A stretch of DNA of 64,000 bases. Source: Siccibacter colletis (GTDB lineage Bacteria; Pseudomonadota; Gammaproteobacteria; Enterobacterales; Enterobacteriaceae). Numbering within the stretch: the first letter of the stretch is position 1; each line of letters opens with the position of its first letter. The notes under the pieces were generated by a model. That model had not been told where the DNA came from. It ran no database searches and saw only the letters and a list, made by a program, of their open reading frames with translations. The position numbers and the translations under genes were made by a program. Positions 21,877-31,000 of this stretch are shown here, piece after piece. Location: positions 1 to 64,000 of the forward strand of contig NZ_JMSQ01000016.1 of assembly GCF_000696575.1 (NCBI RefSeq). Reading direction: 5' to 3'.

Positions 21877-22931
21877 GTTTCCATCCTGAAACCGGGCCGG
21901 GTGACGATGTCGCAGCCCAGCGTATGCTGCCAGCGTGCAGCGTCATCAATCGGTGTAAACAGCGGCACCAGCTGGTGGCATTCCAGCATCGCCGCCAGCC
22001 TTTGCAGGCAGCGTCGGGTGGGGTGGACGTTCCAGCGGCAAAAATCGACCTCGCCCATCCGGTGCTGCTCGCGGGCGTAATGATTCATATGTCCGGTAAA
22101 CAGGATGCGATGGCGGAAATCAGCGCGGCGGCGCAGTTCCCCGGCCACACCCTGCTGTCCGTCCGGATCGGCGGCCAGAATGACCGGCGCATCGGTATAA
22201 AACGGTGGCAGCGCAGCCAGCAGCAGGCGCAGCTCATGCTCCACGCCGGGGTTCAGACTGCCGTCGTTATGCTCTGCCATCAGCGCCAGCATGGTCCGGC
22301 AGGCATCGTCCATCACCACATTACGCACACCACGGCGCGCCAGCAGCAGCGCCATCTCTATTGCCCGCCCGGAGGGCGGAACCGGGCAGAGCACCGGCTG
22401 CTCCAGGTGCGGCCACAGGGCATCAAGCTGTTGAGGCTGCGGCGTGTCGTACAGGCCGTAAGAGGCATCCACCAGCGCCAGCGCGGCCGGCGGCGGGGCA
22501 TCGAAATGAAACAGCGCCGACTCCAGGCTGATGTCACCGCTGTAAAACACGCCTCCGGGCACATTCAGGTGAAACCAGATGCCGCCCCAGGCGTGACCGC
22601 TGCTCCCGGTAGTGACCGTCAGGTCGCCCAGGGAAAAGGTGCCGCGCACCGCCACGGGATGCACGTTCCGCCCCGGCGGCAGCGCCCGGGCCGTCACCGC
22701 GCTGCAGTAGATCGGCACTGACGCAGGAACATGCGCTAGTCCGGCAATATGATCAACATGATCGTGGCTGAGCAATACCGCATCCAGACGATCCGGGACC
22801 GGCCACGCCTCCGCGTCCGGCTCCAGCGAACCGCCGGCATCCAGCAAAATACGCTGGGTGGGTGTGGTCACCAGAATGGCGGCGGGCGCTTTGTGCTGCT
22901 GCCCGCTGATAATCTCAATCTGAGTGGTCAC
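21873..22931 (-). CDS. Beta-CASP-like metallo-beta-lactamase fold hydrolase
   Basis: The 352-aa protein has the metallo-beta-lactamase metal motif HDHVDH (56-61), a later His (SGHAWG, 113) and Asp (SGDIS, 133). It then has three features of the beta-CASP subgroup: VDASYG (155-160, like ESTYG), FTGHMNHY (His 281) and WNVHPTRRCLQRL (His 303, like SAHA..). Beta-CASP enzymes are mostly RNA or DNA nucleases such as RNase J and CPSF73, but this one is short and lacks other RNA-binding domains. GTG start, overlapping the ATPase gene stop by 4 bp. Phosphodiesterase activity is an inference. Confidence 0.8.
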   Translation of the reverse strand: MTTQIEIISGQQHKAPAAILVTTPTQRILLDAGGSLEPDAEAWPVPDRLDAVLLSHDHVDHIAGLAHVPASVPIYCSAVTARALPPGRNVHPVAVRGTFSLGDLTVTTGSSGHAWGGIWFHLNVPGGVFYSGDISLESALFHFDAPPPAALALVDASYGLYDTPQPQQLDALWPHLEQPVLCPVPPSGRAIEMALLLARRGVRNVVMDDACRTMLALMAEHNDGSLNPGVEHELRLLLAALPPFYTDAPVILAADPDGQQGVAGELRRRADFRHRILFTGHMNHYAREQHRMGEVDFCRWNVHPTRRCLQRLAAMLECHQLVPLFTPIDDAARWQHTLGCDIVTRPGFRMET

Positions 22932-23953
22932 GCCGCCTCCAGTCGCCAGCCCTGATGCAGGCGTACCGCGATGGTCTGCTGTTCGCGCAGCGGCAGGTGA
23001 TGGAACGCCGTCAGGCGTTGCCCGTCCGCCAGGCGCAGCGCCAGCAGGTAGCGTTCCCCCTGATAGATGCAGCTCTCAACGGTGGCGGTAATGCCGTCGT
23101 CAGCAATGCCGACATGCTCCGGGCGCACCAGTACCGGCTGACGCGCCGTTTCGCTGCTGCTCAGCCCGCGATGCAGCTGCCCGCCGTCAAGGTGACGATC
23201 CGGCGAGCCGGTCGCCAGCGACAGCACGCTGCCTTTACCGATGAAGCCCGCGACCCAGGCGTTATGCGGATGCTGGTACAGCGTCTGTGGGGTGCCCCAC
23301 TGCATCAGCTCGCCACGGTGCATCACTGCAATGTGGCTGGCCAGCGCCATCGCTTCGGCCTGGTCGTGAGTGACGTAGACGAATGTCGCTCCGGTACGGC
23401 GGTGAAATTCGCGAAACGTCTGCTCCATGGTGGCGCGCAGGTGCCGATCGAGATTCGCCAGCGGCTCATCCAGCAGCACAACCTGAGGCTCAGAGACCAG
23501 GCAGCGGGCCAGCGCCACGCGCTGACGCTGACCGCCGCTCAACGCCTGCGGTGAGCGATCGGCATACGCCGCCAGCTCAACCACCTCCAGGGCGTCAATC
23601 ACCTGCTTACGTCGCGCCGCACCGTTTACCTTTTTTAACTTCAGCGGGTAGCCCACGTTCTCTGCCACCGTCATGTGCGGCCACAACGCGTAGGACTGGA
23701 ACACCATGCCCATGTTGCGCGCTTCCGGCGGCAGGTGGGTGGTAGCGTCGGCCAGCAGCCGATCGCCCAGCATCAGGCGTCCCTGCGACAGGCGCTCCAG
23801 CCCGGCCAGAATACGCAGCGTGGTGGTCTTGCCGCAGCCGCTCGGCCCGAGCAGCGCGGTAAACGCGCCTTCAGGAATGGTCAGGCTGAGATCGCGCACC
23901 ACGGTCTGGTCGCCGAAGGTTTTGCTCAGGCGCTCCAGTTTCAGTTCTGCCAC
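22928..23953 (-). CDS. ABC importer ATP-binding protein (Fe3+/2-aminoethylphosphonate type)
   Basis: The 341-aa ATPase has Walker A GPSGCGKTT near residue 37, the signature LSGGQRQRVALARCL near 137 and Walker B VVLLDEPLANLDR near 158, then a TOBE-like C-terminal regulatory domain from about 240. This architecture is typical of AfuC/FbpC/PhnT importers, whose members carry iron, sugar phosphates, phosphonates or thiamine. It starts with GTG and overlaps the permease gene by 13 bp. It energises the permease encoded just upstream. Confidence 0.9.
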   Translation of the reverse strand: MAELKLERLSKTFGDQTVVRDLSLTIPEGAFTALLGPSGCGKTTTLRILAGLERLSQGRLMLGDRLLADATTHLPPEARNMGMVFQSYALWPHMTVAENVGYPLKLKKVNGAARRKQVIDALEVVELAAYADRSPQALSGGQRQRVALARCLVSEPQVVLLDEPLANLDRHLRATMEQTFREFHRRTGATFVYVTHDQAEAMALASHIAVMHRGELMQWGTPQTLYQHPHNAWVAGFIGKGSVLSLATGSPDRHLDGGQLHRGLSSSETARQPVLVRPEHVGIADDGITATVESCIYQGERYLLALRLADGQRLTAFHHLPLREQQTIAVRLHQGWRLEAA

Positions 23954-25653
23954 GGAATAACTCCTTTGGGTAGATAGCGGCCAAGACCGCTTAACATCAA
24001 CATCACCAGCGCCACGAGGGCCACCACCAGTACCGAAATGGCGGAGGCCAGCACCTTATCGCCGCTCTCATCGAGGTTGAAAATCACCACGCCAAGCGTC
24101 TCTTTGCCCGCGCTCCACAGCAGCGCCGACACGGTCAGCTCATTGACGGCGGTGAGGAACACCAGCAGCGCGCCGGCGAACGCGGCGGGAGCCAGCAGCG
24201 GCAGCACAATGTGGCGCAGGCGCTGGGAGAAGTTAGCGCCCGCCAGACTGGCAGCCTCTTCCATCGCCGGATCGAGCTGTAACATGCTGTTGTGCAGCGG
24301 CTTCAGGCAGACGGTGAGAAAGCGCGCCAGATAGGCGAAGAAGATAATCAGCAGCGTGCCGCTCAGGCTGATGCCGATCAGCGGCAGCGGGCGGGCAAAC
24401 AGCAGAATGCAGGCAATCGCCAGCACCACGCCCGGCAGGGTGTAGGGAATATCGATGGCGCTGTGCAGCCAGCGCAGCGGGCGCGTCGGAAACCGCACCA
24501 GCAGCCATGCCAGCGGCAGGCTCAGCAGCATCAGAACCAGCGCCGCCGATACCGAGAGCAGCAGGCTGTTGCTCAGCGCCCGCCAGGTAGCACTCCCGCT
24601 CTCCAGCATCGCGTGGTACGCGTTAAACGTTAGGGTCTGCGCATTCAGCGGCACGCCCAGCGTCGGTACCAGCGAGGTGGTGATCAGCGCCAGCAGCGGC
24701 GCCACCAGGATGGCGAACAGCACCGTGCCGAGCAGCAGCTCAGTCACCAGCCGCCATTTTCCCAGCTGAAAATCGAGCGCCCGACCAGCCATGCCAATCA
24801 GCGGCAGCGCGTGGCGACGCTGTAAGTAGCCCTGCAGCGACACGATGCCGATTGCCAGCACGCCCATCAGCACCGACAGCGCCGCAACGTCACTCAGCAT
24901 GGACGGTCCAAAGCTCGACAGCGACTGGTAGATCTGAATCGGCAAGACAAAATAAGAGATGGGAATGCCGAGCATCGCCGGAATACCAAAGTTGCCCAGC
25001 GCGGAGACAAACGCGATAGCCGCGCCGGCCCAGAGCGCCGTGCGACACAGCGGCAGCACGATGTCGATAAACACGCGCCACAGCGAGGCACCGTTGAGCC
25101 GTGCGGCTTCGATCTGCTCTTTCGGCAGGCACTGGAGCTGGGTGCGCAGCGCCAGGAACACCAGCGGCGCGTGCTGAATGCCCAGCAGCAGGGCGATGCC
25201 TTCGGCAGAATAAAGGGGATTAGTACTGCCGAACGACGGTGCGATGCCGAGGCTGGTCAGCACAATACTGCTCGGGCCGAAGAGTTGCAGCCAGCTCAGG
25301 GCGGTCACCTGCGGCGGGATCATCATCGGCAGCATAAACAGAAATACCCACGTCTGCTTGAGCCGGATGTTGGTGAGCGCGAGGCAGAAGGCAAACAGGC
25401 CGCCCAGCAGCAGGGAGAGTAGCGTTCCCAGCCCGCTGGTGTAGAGGCTGTTGTAAAGCGCCGTCCAGGTCGCCGGGTTGCTCAGGACGCGCCCGAGACT
25501 GCTGTTACTGCCCTGCTGCCAGTCAAGCAGAGCCGAGATCAGCAGTCGCAGGCTCGGCAGCAGACTCAGCAGCGCGACCAGGACGAGTAACAGCCAGAGC
25601 AGCCCTTTCGGCGGGCCGCTGCTGGCGGGTTGACGGAGGGTCATGCTGGTCAT
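23941..25653 (-). CDS. ABC importer permease with two fused membrane domains
   Basis: This protein of about 570 aa contains two binding-protein-dependent permease domains in tandem, each with an EAA loop that contacts the ATPase: EAARLNGASLWRVFIDIVLP near residue 183 and EEAASLAGANFSQRLRHIVLP near 469. About twelve membrane spans are visible. The fusion is typical of AfuB/FbpB-type Fe3+ and related transporters. I use the ATG at 25653; a TTG one codon earlier and an ATG at 25644 are alternatives. It begins 3 bp after the binding-protein stop. Confidence 0.88.
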   Translation of the reverse strand: MTSMTLRQPASSGPPKGLLWLLLVLVALLSLLPSLRLLISALLDWQQGSNSSLGRVLSNPATWTALYNSLYTSGLGTLLSLLLGGLFAFCLALTNIRLKQTWVFLFMLPMMIPPQVTALSWLQLFGPSSIVLTSLGIAPSFGSTNPLYSAEGIALLLGIQHAPLVFLALRTQLQCLPKEQIEAARLNGASLWRVFIDIVLPLCRTALWAGAAIAFVSALGNFGIPAMLGIPISYFVLPIQIYQSLSSFGPSMLSDVAALSVLMGVLAIGIVSLQGYLQRRHALPLIGMAGRALDFQLGKWRLVTELLLGTVLFAILVAPLLALITTSLVPTLGVPLNAQTLTFNAYHAMLESGSATWRALSNSLLLSVSAALVLMLLSLPLAWLLVRFPTRPLRWLHSAIDIPYTLPGVVLAIACILLFARPLPLIGISLSGTLLIIFFAYLARFLTVCLKPLHNSMLQLDPAMEEAASLAGANFSQRLRHIVLPLLAPAAFAGALLVFLTAVNELTVSALLWSAGKETLGVVIFNLDESGDKVLASAISVLVVALVALVMLMLSGLGRYLPKGVIPWQN

Positions 25654-25656
25654 CAA

Positions 25657-26634
25657 CTAGCGATTTCCAAACAGATCGGCGAAGCGTTTTTTGTTGGCGT
25701 CGGTATCCGCCAGCGCTTTCGCCGGGTCAAACGGCATCAGTTTGATGCTGTCGCGTGCCGGGAAGCCCTGCGGGGCAGGCAACTTCGGATCGGCAGGCAG
25801 ATAACCCTGCTTCAGCACCAGCCGCTGGCCTTCATCCGACAGCACGAAGTCGATAAACGCTTTCGCACCGTCCGGATTCTTCGCGTTTTTCATCATCGCT
25901 ACCGGTTCGGTAACAATGCTGACGCCCTCTTTCGGGAACACAAAATCAATCGGTGCGCCCTTCGCTTTCTCGCGGATCGCCATGTAATCCACGAGCACGC
26001 CATAGGCTTTGCTGCCGGAGGTAATCGCGCTCATCACGCCGCCGTTACCGCTCTGCGGCATCGCGCCGTTGGCTTTCAGCTTCTGATACCAGGCAAAACC
26101 GAGCTGCGGATCGTTCATCAGCGTTGCCATGTGGATCTGCGCTGCGCCGGAGTAGAGCGGGCTGGGCAGCGTGGTCATGTTTTTCAGTTCAGGCTTCAGC
26201 AGATCCTGCCAGGAGGTGGGCTTCACCGGCGCTCGGGTGTGATACGCGATGCCGGTGGTGATGAGCTTGGTGCCGTAGTAGTAGCCCTGCGGGTCGTACA
26301 GCTGGGCATCGTAGCGGCTGGCCTCGGGAGAGCGATACGCCGCCAGTAAATCCTGCTTTTTGAGGGACTCCATCGTGACGCTGTCGGCGATCAGCAGCAC
26401 GTCCGGGGCGGCACCGCCTGCGGCGAGTTCAGCCTGCAGGCGCGCGGTGAGTTTGGTGGTGCCGTCGCGGATCCACTTCACTTCGATGTCCGGATGCGCT
26501 TTTTCAAATGCGCTGACGGTCATCTGCGCATCTTCGTTCGGCTGGCTGGTGTAGAGCGTCAGTGTGGATGCGGCGAAAGCCGGTGCGCTTAATGCAGTCA
26601 TGATAACGGCGGCCAGCGCAAGGTGCTTACTCAT
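25657..26634 (-). CDS. Periplasmic binding protein of the AfuA/Fe3+-type family
   Basis: The 325-aa protein has a Sec signal peptide (MSKHLALAAVIMTALSAPAFAA) followed by a type II periplasmic binding fold (TLTLYTSQPNEDAQMTVSAF; LLIADSVTMESLK; GVLVDYMAIREKAKG). It is of the AfuA/FbpA/PhnS class. The Tyr-Tyr iron-ligand pair of true ferric binding proteins is not obvious to me, so a non-iron ligand is likely. It is the first gene of the island operon, with an AGAGGGG ribosome site, and diverges from the DeoR regulator. Confidence 0.87.
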   Translation of the reverse strand: MSKHLALAAVIMTALSAPAFAASTLTLYTSQPNEDAQMTVSAFEKAHPDIEVKWIRDGTTKLTARLQAELAAGGAAPDVLLIADSVTMESLKKQDLLAAYRSPEASRYDAQLYDPQGYYYGTKLITTGIAYHTRAPVKPTSWQDLLKPELKNMTTLPSPLYSGAAQIHMATLMNDPQLGFAWYQKLKANGAMPQSGNGGVMSAITSGSKAYGVLVDYMAIREKAKGAPIDFVFPKEGVSIVTEPVAMMKNAKNPDGAKAFIDFVLSDEGQRLVLKQGYLPADPKLPAPQGFPARDSIKLMPFDPAKALADTDANKKRFADLFGNR

Positions 26635-26769
26635 GGTGTATCCCCTCTGTTTTCGTTGTGATGATTAAAACAGGGGAATCTGACAAAAATATGACCAGTT
26701 TTTTTCGTAGTAATATTTTCACATTCGCGTGTCAGGATGACGAAAAAAGGGTGCCACGAGGAGCGAACA
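26635..26769. promoter_or_regulatory. Divergent control region of the accessory island
   Basis: The 135-bp region between the binding-protein gene and the regulator holds two inverted repeats. CCCCTCTGTTTT (26643-26654) pairs with AAAACAGGGG (26667-26676) in the 5' leader of the transporter transcript. TTTTTTCGT (26700-26708) and ACGAAAAAA (26740-26748) form a 9-bp repeat spaced by 31 bp, a candidate operator for the DeoR-type regulator. Promoter hexamers cannot be set with confidence. Confidence 0.5.
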
Positions 26770-27528
26770 ATGACCCCTGAATCCCGCCGCACGGCGATCG
26801 TCGAACTGGTGACGGCGCATGGCGAGAGCAGTATTGAGCAACTGGCGCAGCACTTTGGTGTCTCGCTGCAAACCGTGCGCAGCGATCTGCGGATGCTGAC
26901 CGCTGGCGGCCTGCTGCTGCGGCGTCATGGCATGGTGGCCCCTTTCGCCCGCGAAAATATTGGCTATCAGCAGCGGGAGATCGTCAACATTCAGGGCAAG
27001 CGCTGGATCGGCGAGCGCACGGCGGTGCTGCTGGGAAACTACATGAGCTGCTTTCTTGGCACTGGCACTACGGTGGAGATGGTGGCCCGGGCGCTACCGT
27101 CGGAAACCCGGCTGGCCGTGTTTACCAATAACCTGCATGCCGCCGACGCGCTGAGTCGTCTCGCCGCCTGCGAGCTGACGGTGGCGGGCGGACGCGTGCG
27201 CAAACGCGATCTGGACGTGATCGGCAGCGATGCCCAGTCCTTTTTTAGCCGTTACCGGGTGGACGCCGGAGTGGTGTCGGTAGGGGGGATCGGCGAGGCG
27301 GGTGAACTGTATGACTATAACGATGATGAGGTCGCGGCGCGTCAGGCGCTGGTCGCCAGTGCGGCAGTGAGCGTGCTGGTGGTGGACAGCACCAAGTTTG
27401 GCCGCAGCGCTATCTGCCAGAACGGCAGCGTGGGGGATTTTGATTTCGTGATAAGCGACCGGCCGCCAACACCCAGGCAGTTCGCCGTGATGAAGCAGAA
27501 AAAAAATCAGTGGTTCGGGCGGGAGTAA
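26770..27528 (+). CDS. DeoR-family transcriptional regulator
   Basis: The 252-aa protein has the DeoR/GlpR layout: an N-terminal helix-turn-helix (RRTAIVELVTAHGESSIEQLAQHFGVSLQTVRSDLRML read in sections around residues 5-40) and a C-terminal ribose-isomerase-like sensor domain (GTGTTVEMVARAL near 97; TNNLHAADALS; VDSTKFGRSA near 205). DeoR-family effectors are usually phosphorylated sugars or metabolites. I chose MTPESRR because GAGGAG sits 5-8 bases upstream; an ATG 11 codons earlier overlaps the candidate operator. Its divergence from the transporter operon suggests local control. Confidence 0.88.
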   Translation: MTPESRRTAIVELVTAHGESSIEQLAQHFGVSLQTVRSDLRMLTAGGLLLRRHGMVAPFARENIGYQQREIVNIQGKRWIGERTAVLLGNYMSCFLGTGTTVEMVARALPSETRLAVFTNNLHAADALSRLAACELTVAGGRVRKRDLDVIGSDAQSFFSRYRVDAGVVSVGGIGEAGELYDYNDDEVAARQALVASAAVSVLVVDSTKFGRSAICQNGSVGDFDFVISDRPPTPRQFAVMKQKKNQWFGRE

Positions 27529-27582
27529 CCGCTGCCGGGTTAGATGGGGAACGGTGGGTACAGCCAGCCCGGTACGATCCCA

Positions 27583-27646
27583 GGGCAGGGACATCGCGCA
27601 CCCACCCTGCCCGTTGCCGGGTTAACTGCCGCGCCATCCCTGGCGC
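27583..27646. terminator. Two hairpins between the DeoR gene and metE
   Basis: GGGCAGGG (27583-27590) pairs with CCCTGCCC (27605-27612), and GCGCCA (27631-27636) pairs with TGGCGC (27641-27646). They fill the gap between convergent genes. Neither has a strong T-run, so intrinsic termination is uncertain. Confidence 0.45.
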
Positions 27647-27656
27647 GCTCAGGTTA

Positions 27657-29918
27657 TTACGCCGTGCGCAGGTTCTGCGCGGCTTTCACCATGTTCGCCA
27701 GCGCGGCGCGGGTTTCCGGCCAGCCGCGGGTTTTCAGGCCGCAGTCCGGGTTCACCCACAGACGCTCCGCCGGGATACGCTGCGCCGCTTTTTGCAGCAG
27801 GGCTTCAATCCACTCCACGCTCGGTACGTTCGGCGAGTGAATGTCATACACCCCCGGCCCGATTTCGTTCGGGTATTCGAACTCCTCAAACGATTCCAGC
27901 AGCTCCATGTCGGAACGTGAGGTTTCAATGGTGATTACGTCCGCATCCAGCGCAGCAATGGAATCCATGATGTCGTTGAACTCGCAGTAACACATGTGGG
28001 TGTGGATCTGGGTATCGTCGCGCACCACGGCAGCATTGATACGGAATGCTTCCACGCCCCACTTCAGATAGTCATCCCAGTCGCTGCGACGCAGCGGCAG
28101 TCCTTCGCGCAGCGCTGGCTCATCAATCTGGATGATGCCGATACCTGCCGCTTCCAGATCCTGTACTTCGTCGCGCAGCGCCAGGGCAATCTGTCGGGCG
28201 ATGGTTTCGCGGGAAACGTCTTCGCGCGGAAACGACCAGCAGAGAATGGTGACCGGCCCGGTCAGCATGCCTTTAACCGGTTTGTCGGTCAGGGACTGGG
28301 CATACTTCGCCCATTCAACGGTGATCGCTTCCGGGCGGCTGATGTCGCCGATCACCACTGGCGGCTTCACGCAGCGGGAACCGTAGCTCTGCACCCAGCC
28401 GTTCTGGGTGAACACGAAGCCGTCGAGGTGCTCGCCGAAGTACTCCACCATGTCGTTACGCTCGGCTTCACCGTGAACCAGCACGTCCAGCCCCAGGCGC
28501 TCCTGCTCAACGATGGCCTGCTTGATGTGCTCCGCGATGCCGGTGCGGTAGTTGCTGGCGTCGAGGTTACCTTTTTTGAAGTCCAGACGCAGGCCGCGGA
28601 TCTCAGTGGTCTGCGGGAAGGAACCGATAGTGGTGGTCGGCCATGCCGGCAGGTTGAAACGCTCGCGCTGGGCGGCGGCACGCTGCTGGTAGTCGCTCTG
28701 GCGCTGGCTGTCTTTAGCCGTGATGGCCGCCAGGCGTTGCTCCACCGCCGGGTTGTGGACGCGGCTGGAGTGGCGACGCGCCTGAATCGGGGCGCTCCAC
28801 GCAGTGATTTTGGCGGTATCGCCGCTGTTCAGGGCATCACGCAGCAGCGCCAGCTCCTCACATTTTTGCAGCGCAAAGGCGAACCAGCTTTTTACTTCAG
28901 CATCCAGACGCGTCTCAACGCTCAGGTCAATCGGGCTGTGCAGCAGCGAGCAGGATGACCCGATCCACAATTCACGTTTGCCGACGATCGCCTGGAGCTG
29001 AGCATATTTTTCCGTCAGATTGGCGCGCCAGACGTTACGCCCGTTAACCACGCCAGCCGAAAGCAGCCAGTCAGCCGGCAGGCGCTGATGAAGCTGCGCC
29101 ACGTCGTCTTTACCATGCACCAGATCCACGTGCAGGCCCTGTACCGGCAGTGCAGCGATGGTATCAAGATTCGGCGTTACGCCTTCAAAGTAGGTGGTCA
29201 GCAGCAGTTTTACCTGGCCTGTCAGCGCGTCATACGCCGGTTTAAAGGCATCAAGCCATGCCTGCGGCAGCTCCAGTACCAGCGCCGGTTCATCAATCTG
29301 CACCCACTGCACGCCGCGCTTCGCCAGCTCGGCGATCACCTGCTGATACACCGGCAGAATGTCATTCAGCAGTGACAGACGGTCAAACTGCTCGCCCTTC
29401 ACTTTACCCAGCCACAGGTACGTTACCGGGCCCAGCAGTACCGGCTTCACCTGATGGCCGAGCGCCAGCGCTTCGTCCACCTCGTCCAGCAGCTGGGTCC
29501 AGCTCAGGCTGAACTGCTGGCCTTTGGTGAACTCCGGCACGATGTAGTGGTAGTTGGTGTTGAACCATTTGGTCATTTCACCCGCCGCCGCCGGTTCGCC
29601 GGTCGGTGCGCGGCCGCGGCCAATGCGGAACAGGGTGTCGATATCGACGGAGCCGTCTTTATTCTGGTGACGCGCGGGAATGTTGCCCAGCAGCAGGCTG
29701 GTGGTGAGAACGTGATCGTACCAGGCGAAATCGCCCACCGGCAGCAGGTCGATACCGGCCTGTTTTTGCTGTTCCCAGTGGCGGGCACGCAGCTCGCGGC
29801 CCACCGCCAGTAATTCTTCACGGGTGCTGTTACCCGCCCAGTAGCTTTCCTGTGCTTTTTTCAGTTCGCGACGCAGGCCGACGCGGGGGAAACCGAGGGT
29901 GTGATTATAGATACTCAT
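27657..29918 (-). CDS. metE: Cobalamin-independent methionine synthase MetE
   Basis: MetE transfers a methyl group from 5-methyltetrahydropteroyltri-glutamate to homocysteine, the last step of methionine synthesis without vitamin B12. The 753-aa protein matches E. coli length. Zinc ligands are visible in [11 protein letters not shown] (His and Cys near residues 641-643) and NPDCGLKTR (Cys near 726), and the IGSFPQT segment is near 435. It diverges from its activator gene metR, sharing a 125-bp control region with Met boxes. Confidence 0.98.
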   Translation of the reverse strand: MSIYNHTLGFPRVGLRRELKKAQESYWAGNSTREELLAVGRELRARHWEQQKQAGIDLLPVGDFAWYDHVLTTSLLLGNIPARHQNKDGSVDIDTLFRIGRGRAPTGEPAAAGEMTKWFNTNYHYIVPEFTKGQQFSLSWTQLLDEVDEALALGHQVKPVLLGPVTYLWLGKVKGEQFDRLSLLNDILPVYQQVIAELAKRGVQWVQIDEPALVLELPQAWLDAFKPAYDALTGQVKLLLTTYFEGVTPNLDTIAALPVQGLHVDLVHGKDDVAQLHQRLPADWLLSAGVVNGRNVWRANLTEKYAQLQAIVGKRELWIGSSCSLLHSPIDLSVETRLDAEVKSWFAFALQKCEELALLRDALNSGDTAKITAWSAPIQARRHSSRVHNPAVEQRLAAITAKDSQRQSDYQQRAAAQRERFNLPAWPTTTIGSFPQTTEIRGLRLDFKKGNLDASNYRTGIAEHIKQAIVEQERLGLDVLVHGEAERNDMVEYFGEHLDGFVFTQNGWVQSYGSRCVKPPVVIGDISRPEAITVEWAKYAQSLTDKPVKGMLTGPVTILCWSFPREDVSRETIARQIALALRDEVQDLEAAGIGIIQIDEPALREGLPLRRSDWDDYLKWGVEAFRINAAVVRDDTQIHTHMCYCEFNDIMDSIAALDADVITIETSRSDMELLESFEEFEYPNEIGPGVYDIHSPNVPSVEWIEALLQKAAQRIPAERLWVNPDCGLKTRGWPETRAALANMVKAAQNLRTA

Positions 29919-29956
29919 TGTTTTGCCTCTTAGGATTCAGTTTAATCCGGTGGTTT

Positions 29957-29972
29957 AGACGTCCAGATGTTT
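29957..29972. promoter_or_regulatory. Tandem MetJ boxes in the metE-metR region
   Basis: AGACGTCC and AGATGTTT are two adjacent 8-bp units matching the Met box AGACGTCT at 7 and 6 positions. They lie just upstream of a perfect plus-strand TATAAT (29980-29985) that likely serves metR, so MetJ with SAM would block both directions. Confidence 0.8.
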
Positions 29973-30031
29973 ACACCGCTATAATTCGCGGTTACTGTAT
30001 ATTCCTCAAGCGCAAATTGTTCATGGCGAAG

Positions 30032-30044
30032 TGAAGGACTTTCA
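30032..30044. promoter_or_regulatory. MetR-type site at the metR start
   Basis: TGAA-GGACT-TTCA matches the MetR consensus TGAA-N5-TTCA exactly. It overlaps the metR ribosome binding site and the first base of its ATG. It may be chance, because GAAGGA is also the Shine-Dalgarno sequence. Confidence 0.4.
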
Positions 30045-31000
30045 TGATCGAGATTAAACACCTGCGAACGCTTCAGGCACTGCGAAGCTGCGGCTCTCTG
30101 GCGGCAGCGGCGGCCACGTTGCATCAGACCCAGTCGGCCCTGTCGCACCAGTTCAGCGATCTGGAACAGCGGCTCGGATTCCGCCTCTTCGTGCGCAAGA
30201 GTCAGCCTTTGCGCTTCACGCCGCAGGGCGAAATTTTGCTGCAGCTGGCCGAACAGGTTCTGCCGCAGATAAGCCGCGCGTTGCAGTCCTGTCATGAGCC
30301 GCAGCAGACGCGGCTGCGCATCGCCATTGAGTGCCACAGCTGTATTCAGTGGCTGACGCCCGCGCTGGAGAATTTCCGCCGCCAGTGGCCGCAGGTGGAG
30401 ATGGACTTTAAATCGGGCGTGACCTTCGACCCACAGCCAGCGCTGCAACAGGGCGAGCTGGATATTGTTCTGACGTCAGACATCCTGCCGCGCAGCGGTC
30501 TGCACTACTCGCCGATGTTTGATTTTGAAGTGCGGCTGGTGCTGGCGCCGGATCATCCGCTGGCGGCGAACCCGCACATCACGCCGGACGATCTGGCCAG
30601 CGAGACGCTGCTGATCTACCCGGTGCAGCGTGGCCGGCTCGATATCTGGCGGCACTTCCTTCAGCCGGCTGGAGTCAGCCCGTCGCTGAAAAGCGTGGAT
30701 AACACCCTGCTGCTGATCCAGATGGTGGCGGCGAACATGGGCATTGCGGCGCTGCCGCACTGGGTGGTGGAGAGTTTTGAGCGCCAGGGCCTGGTGGTCA
30801 CCCGAACCCTGGGCGAAGGCTTATGGAGCCGGCTGTACGCGGCGGTGCGCGATGGCGAACAGCGTCAACCGGCTGCAGAGGCGTTTATTCGCTTTGCGCG
30901 GAATCACGCCTGCGAACATCTGCCGTTTGTGAAGAGCGCGGAGCGACCCACCGGCGATGGACCCACAGTGACGCCACTATCACTGCCCCTCCAAGGATAA
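30044..31000 (+). CDS. metR: LysR-type transcriptional activator MetR
   Basis: MetR activates metE and other methionine genes with homocysteine as co-effector. The 318-aa protein has the LysR N-terminal helix-turn-helix ([30 protein letters not shown]) and a C-terminal effector domain ([18 protein letters not shown]). Length is one residue more than E. coli as I recall. Its last 116 bp overlap the 3' end of the convergent yigM gene, so the two C termini are encoded antisense to each other. Confidence 0.96.
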   Translation: MIEIKHLRTLQALRSCGSLAAAAATLHQTQSALSHQFSDLEQRLGFRLFVRKSQPLRFTPQGEILLQLAEQVLPQISRALQSCHEPQQTRLRIAIECHSCIQWLTPALENFRRQWPQVEMDFKSGVTFDPQPALQQGELDIVLTSDILPRSGLHYSPMFDFEVRLVLAPDHPLAANPHITPDDLASETLLIYPVQRGRLDIWRHFLQPAGVSPSLKSVDNTLLLIQMVAANMGIAALPHWVVESFERQGLVVTRTLGEGLWSRLYAAVRDGEQRQPAAEAFIRFARNHACEHLPFVKSAERPTGDGPTVTPLSLPLQG

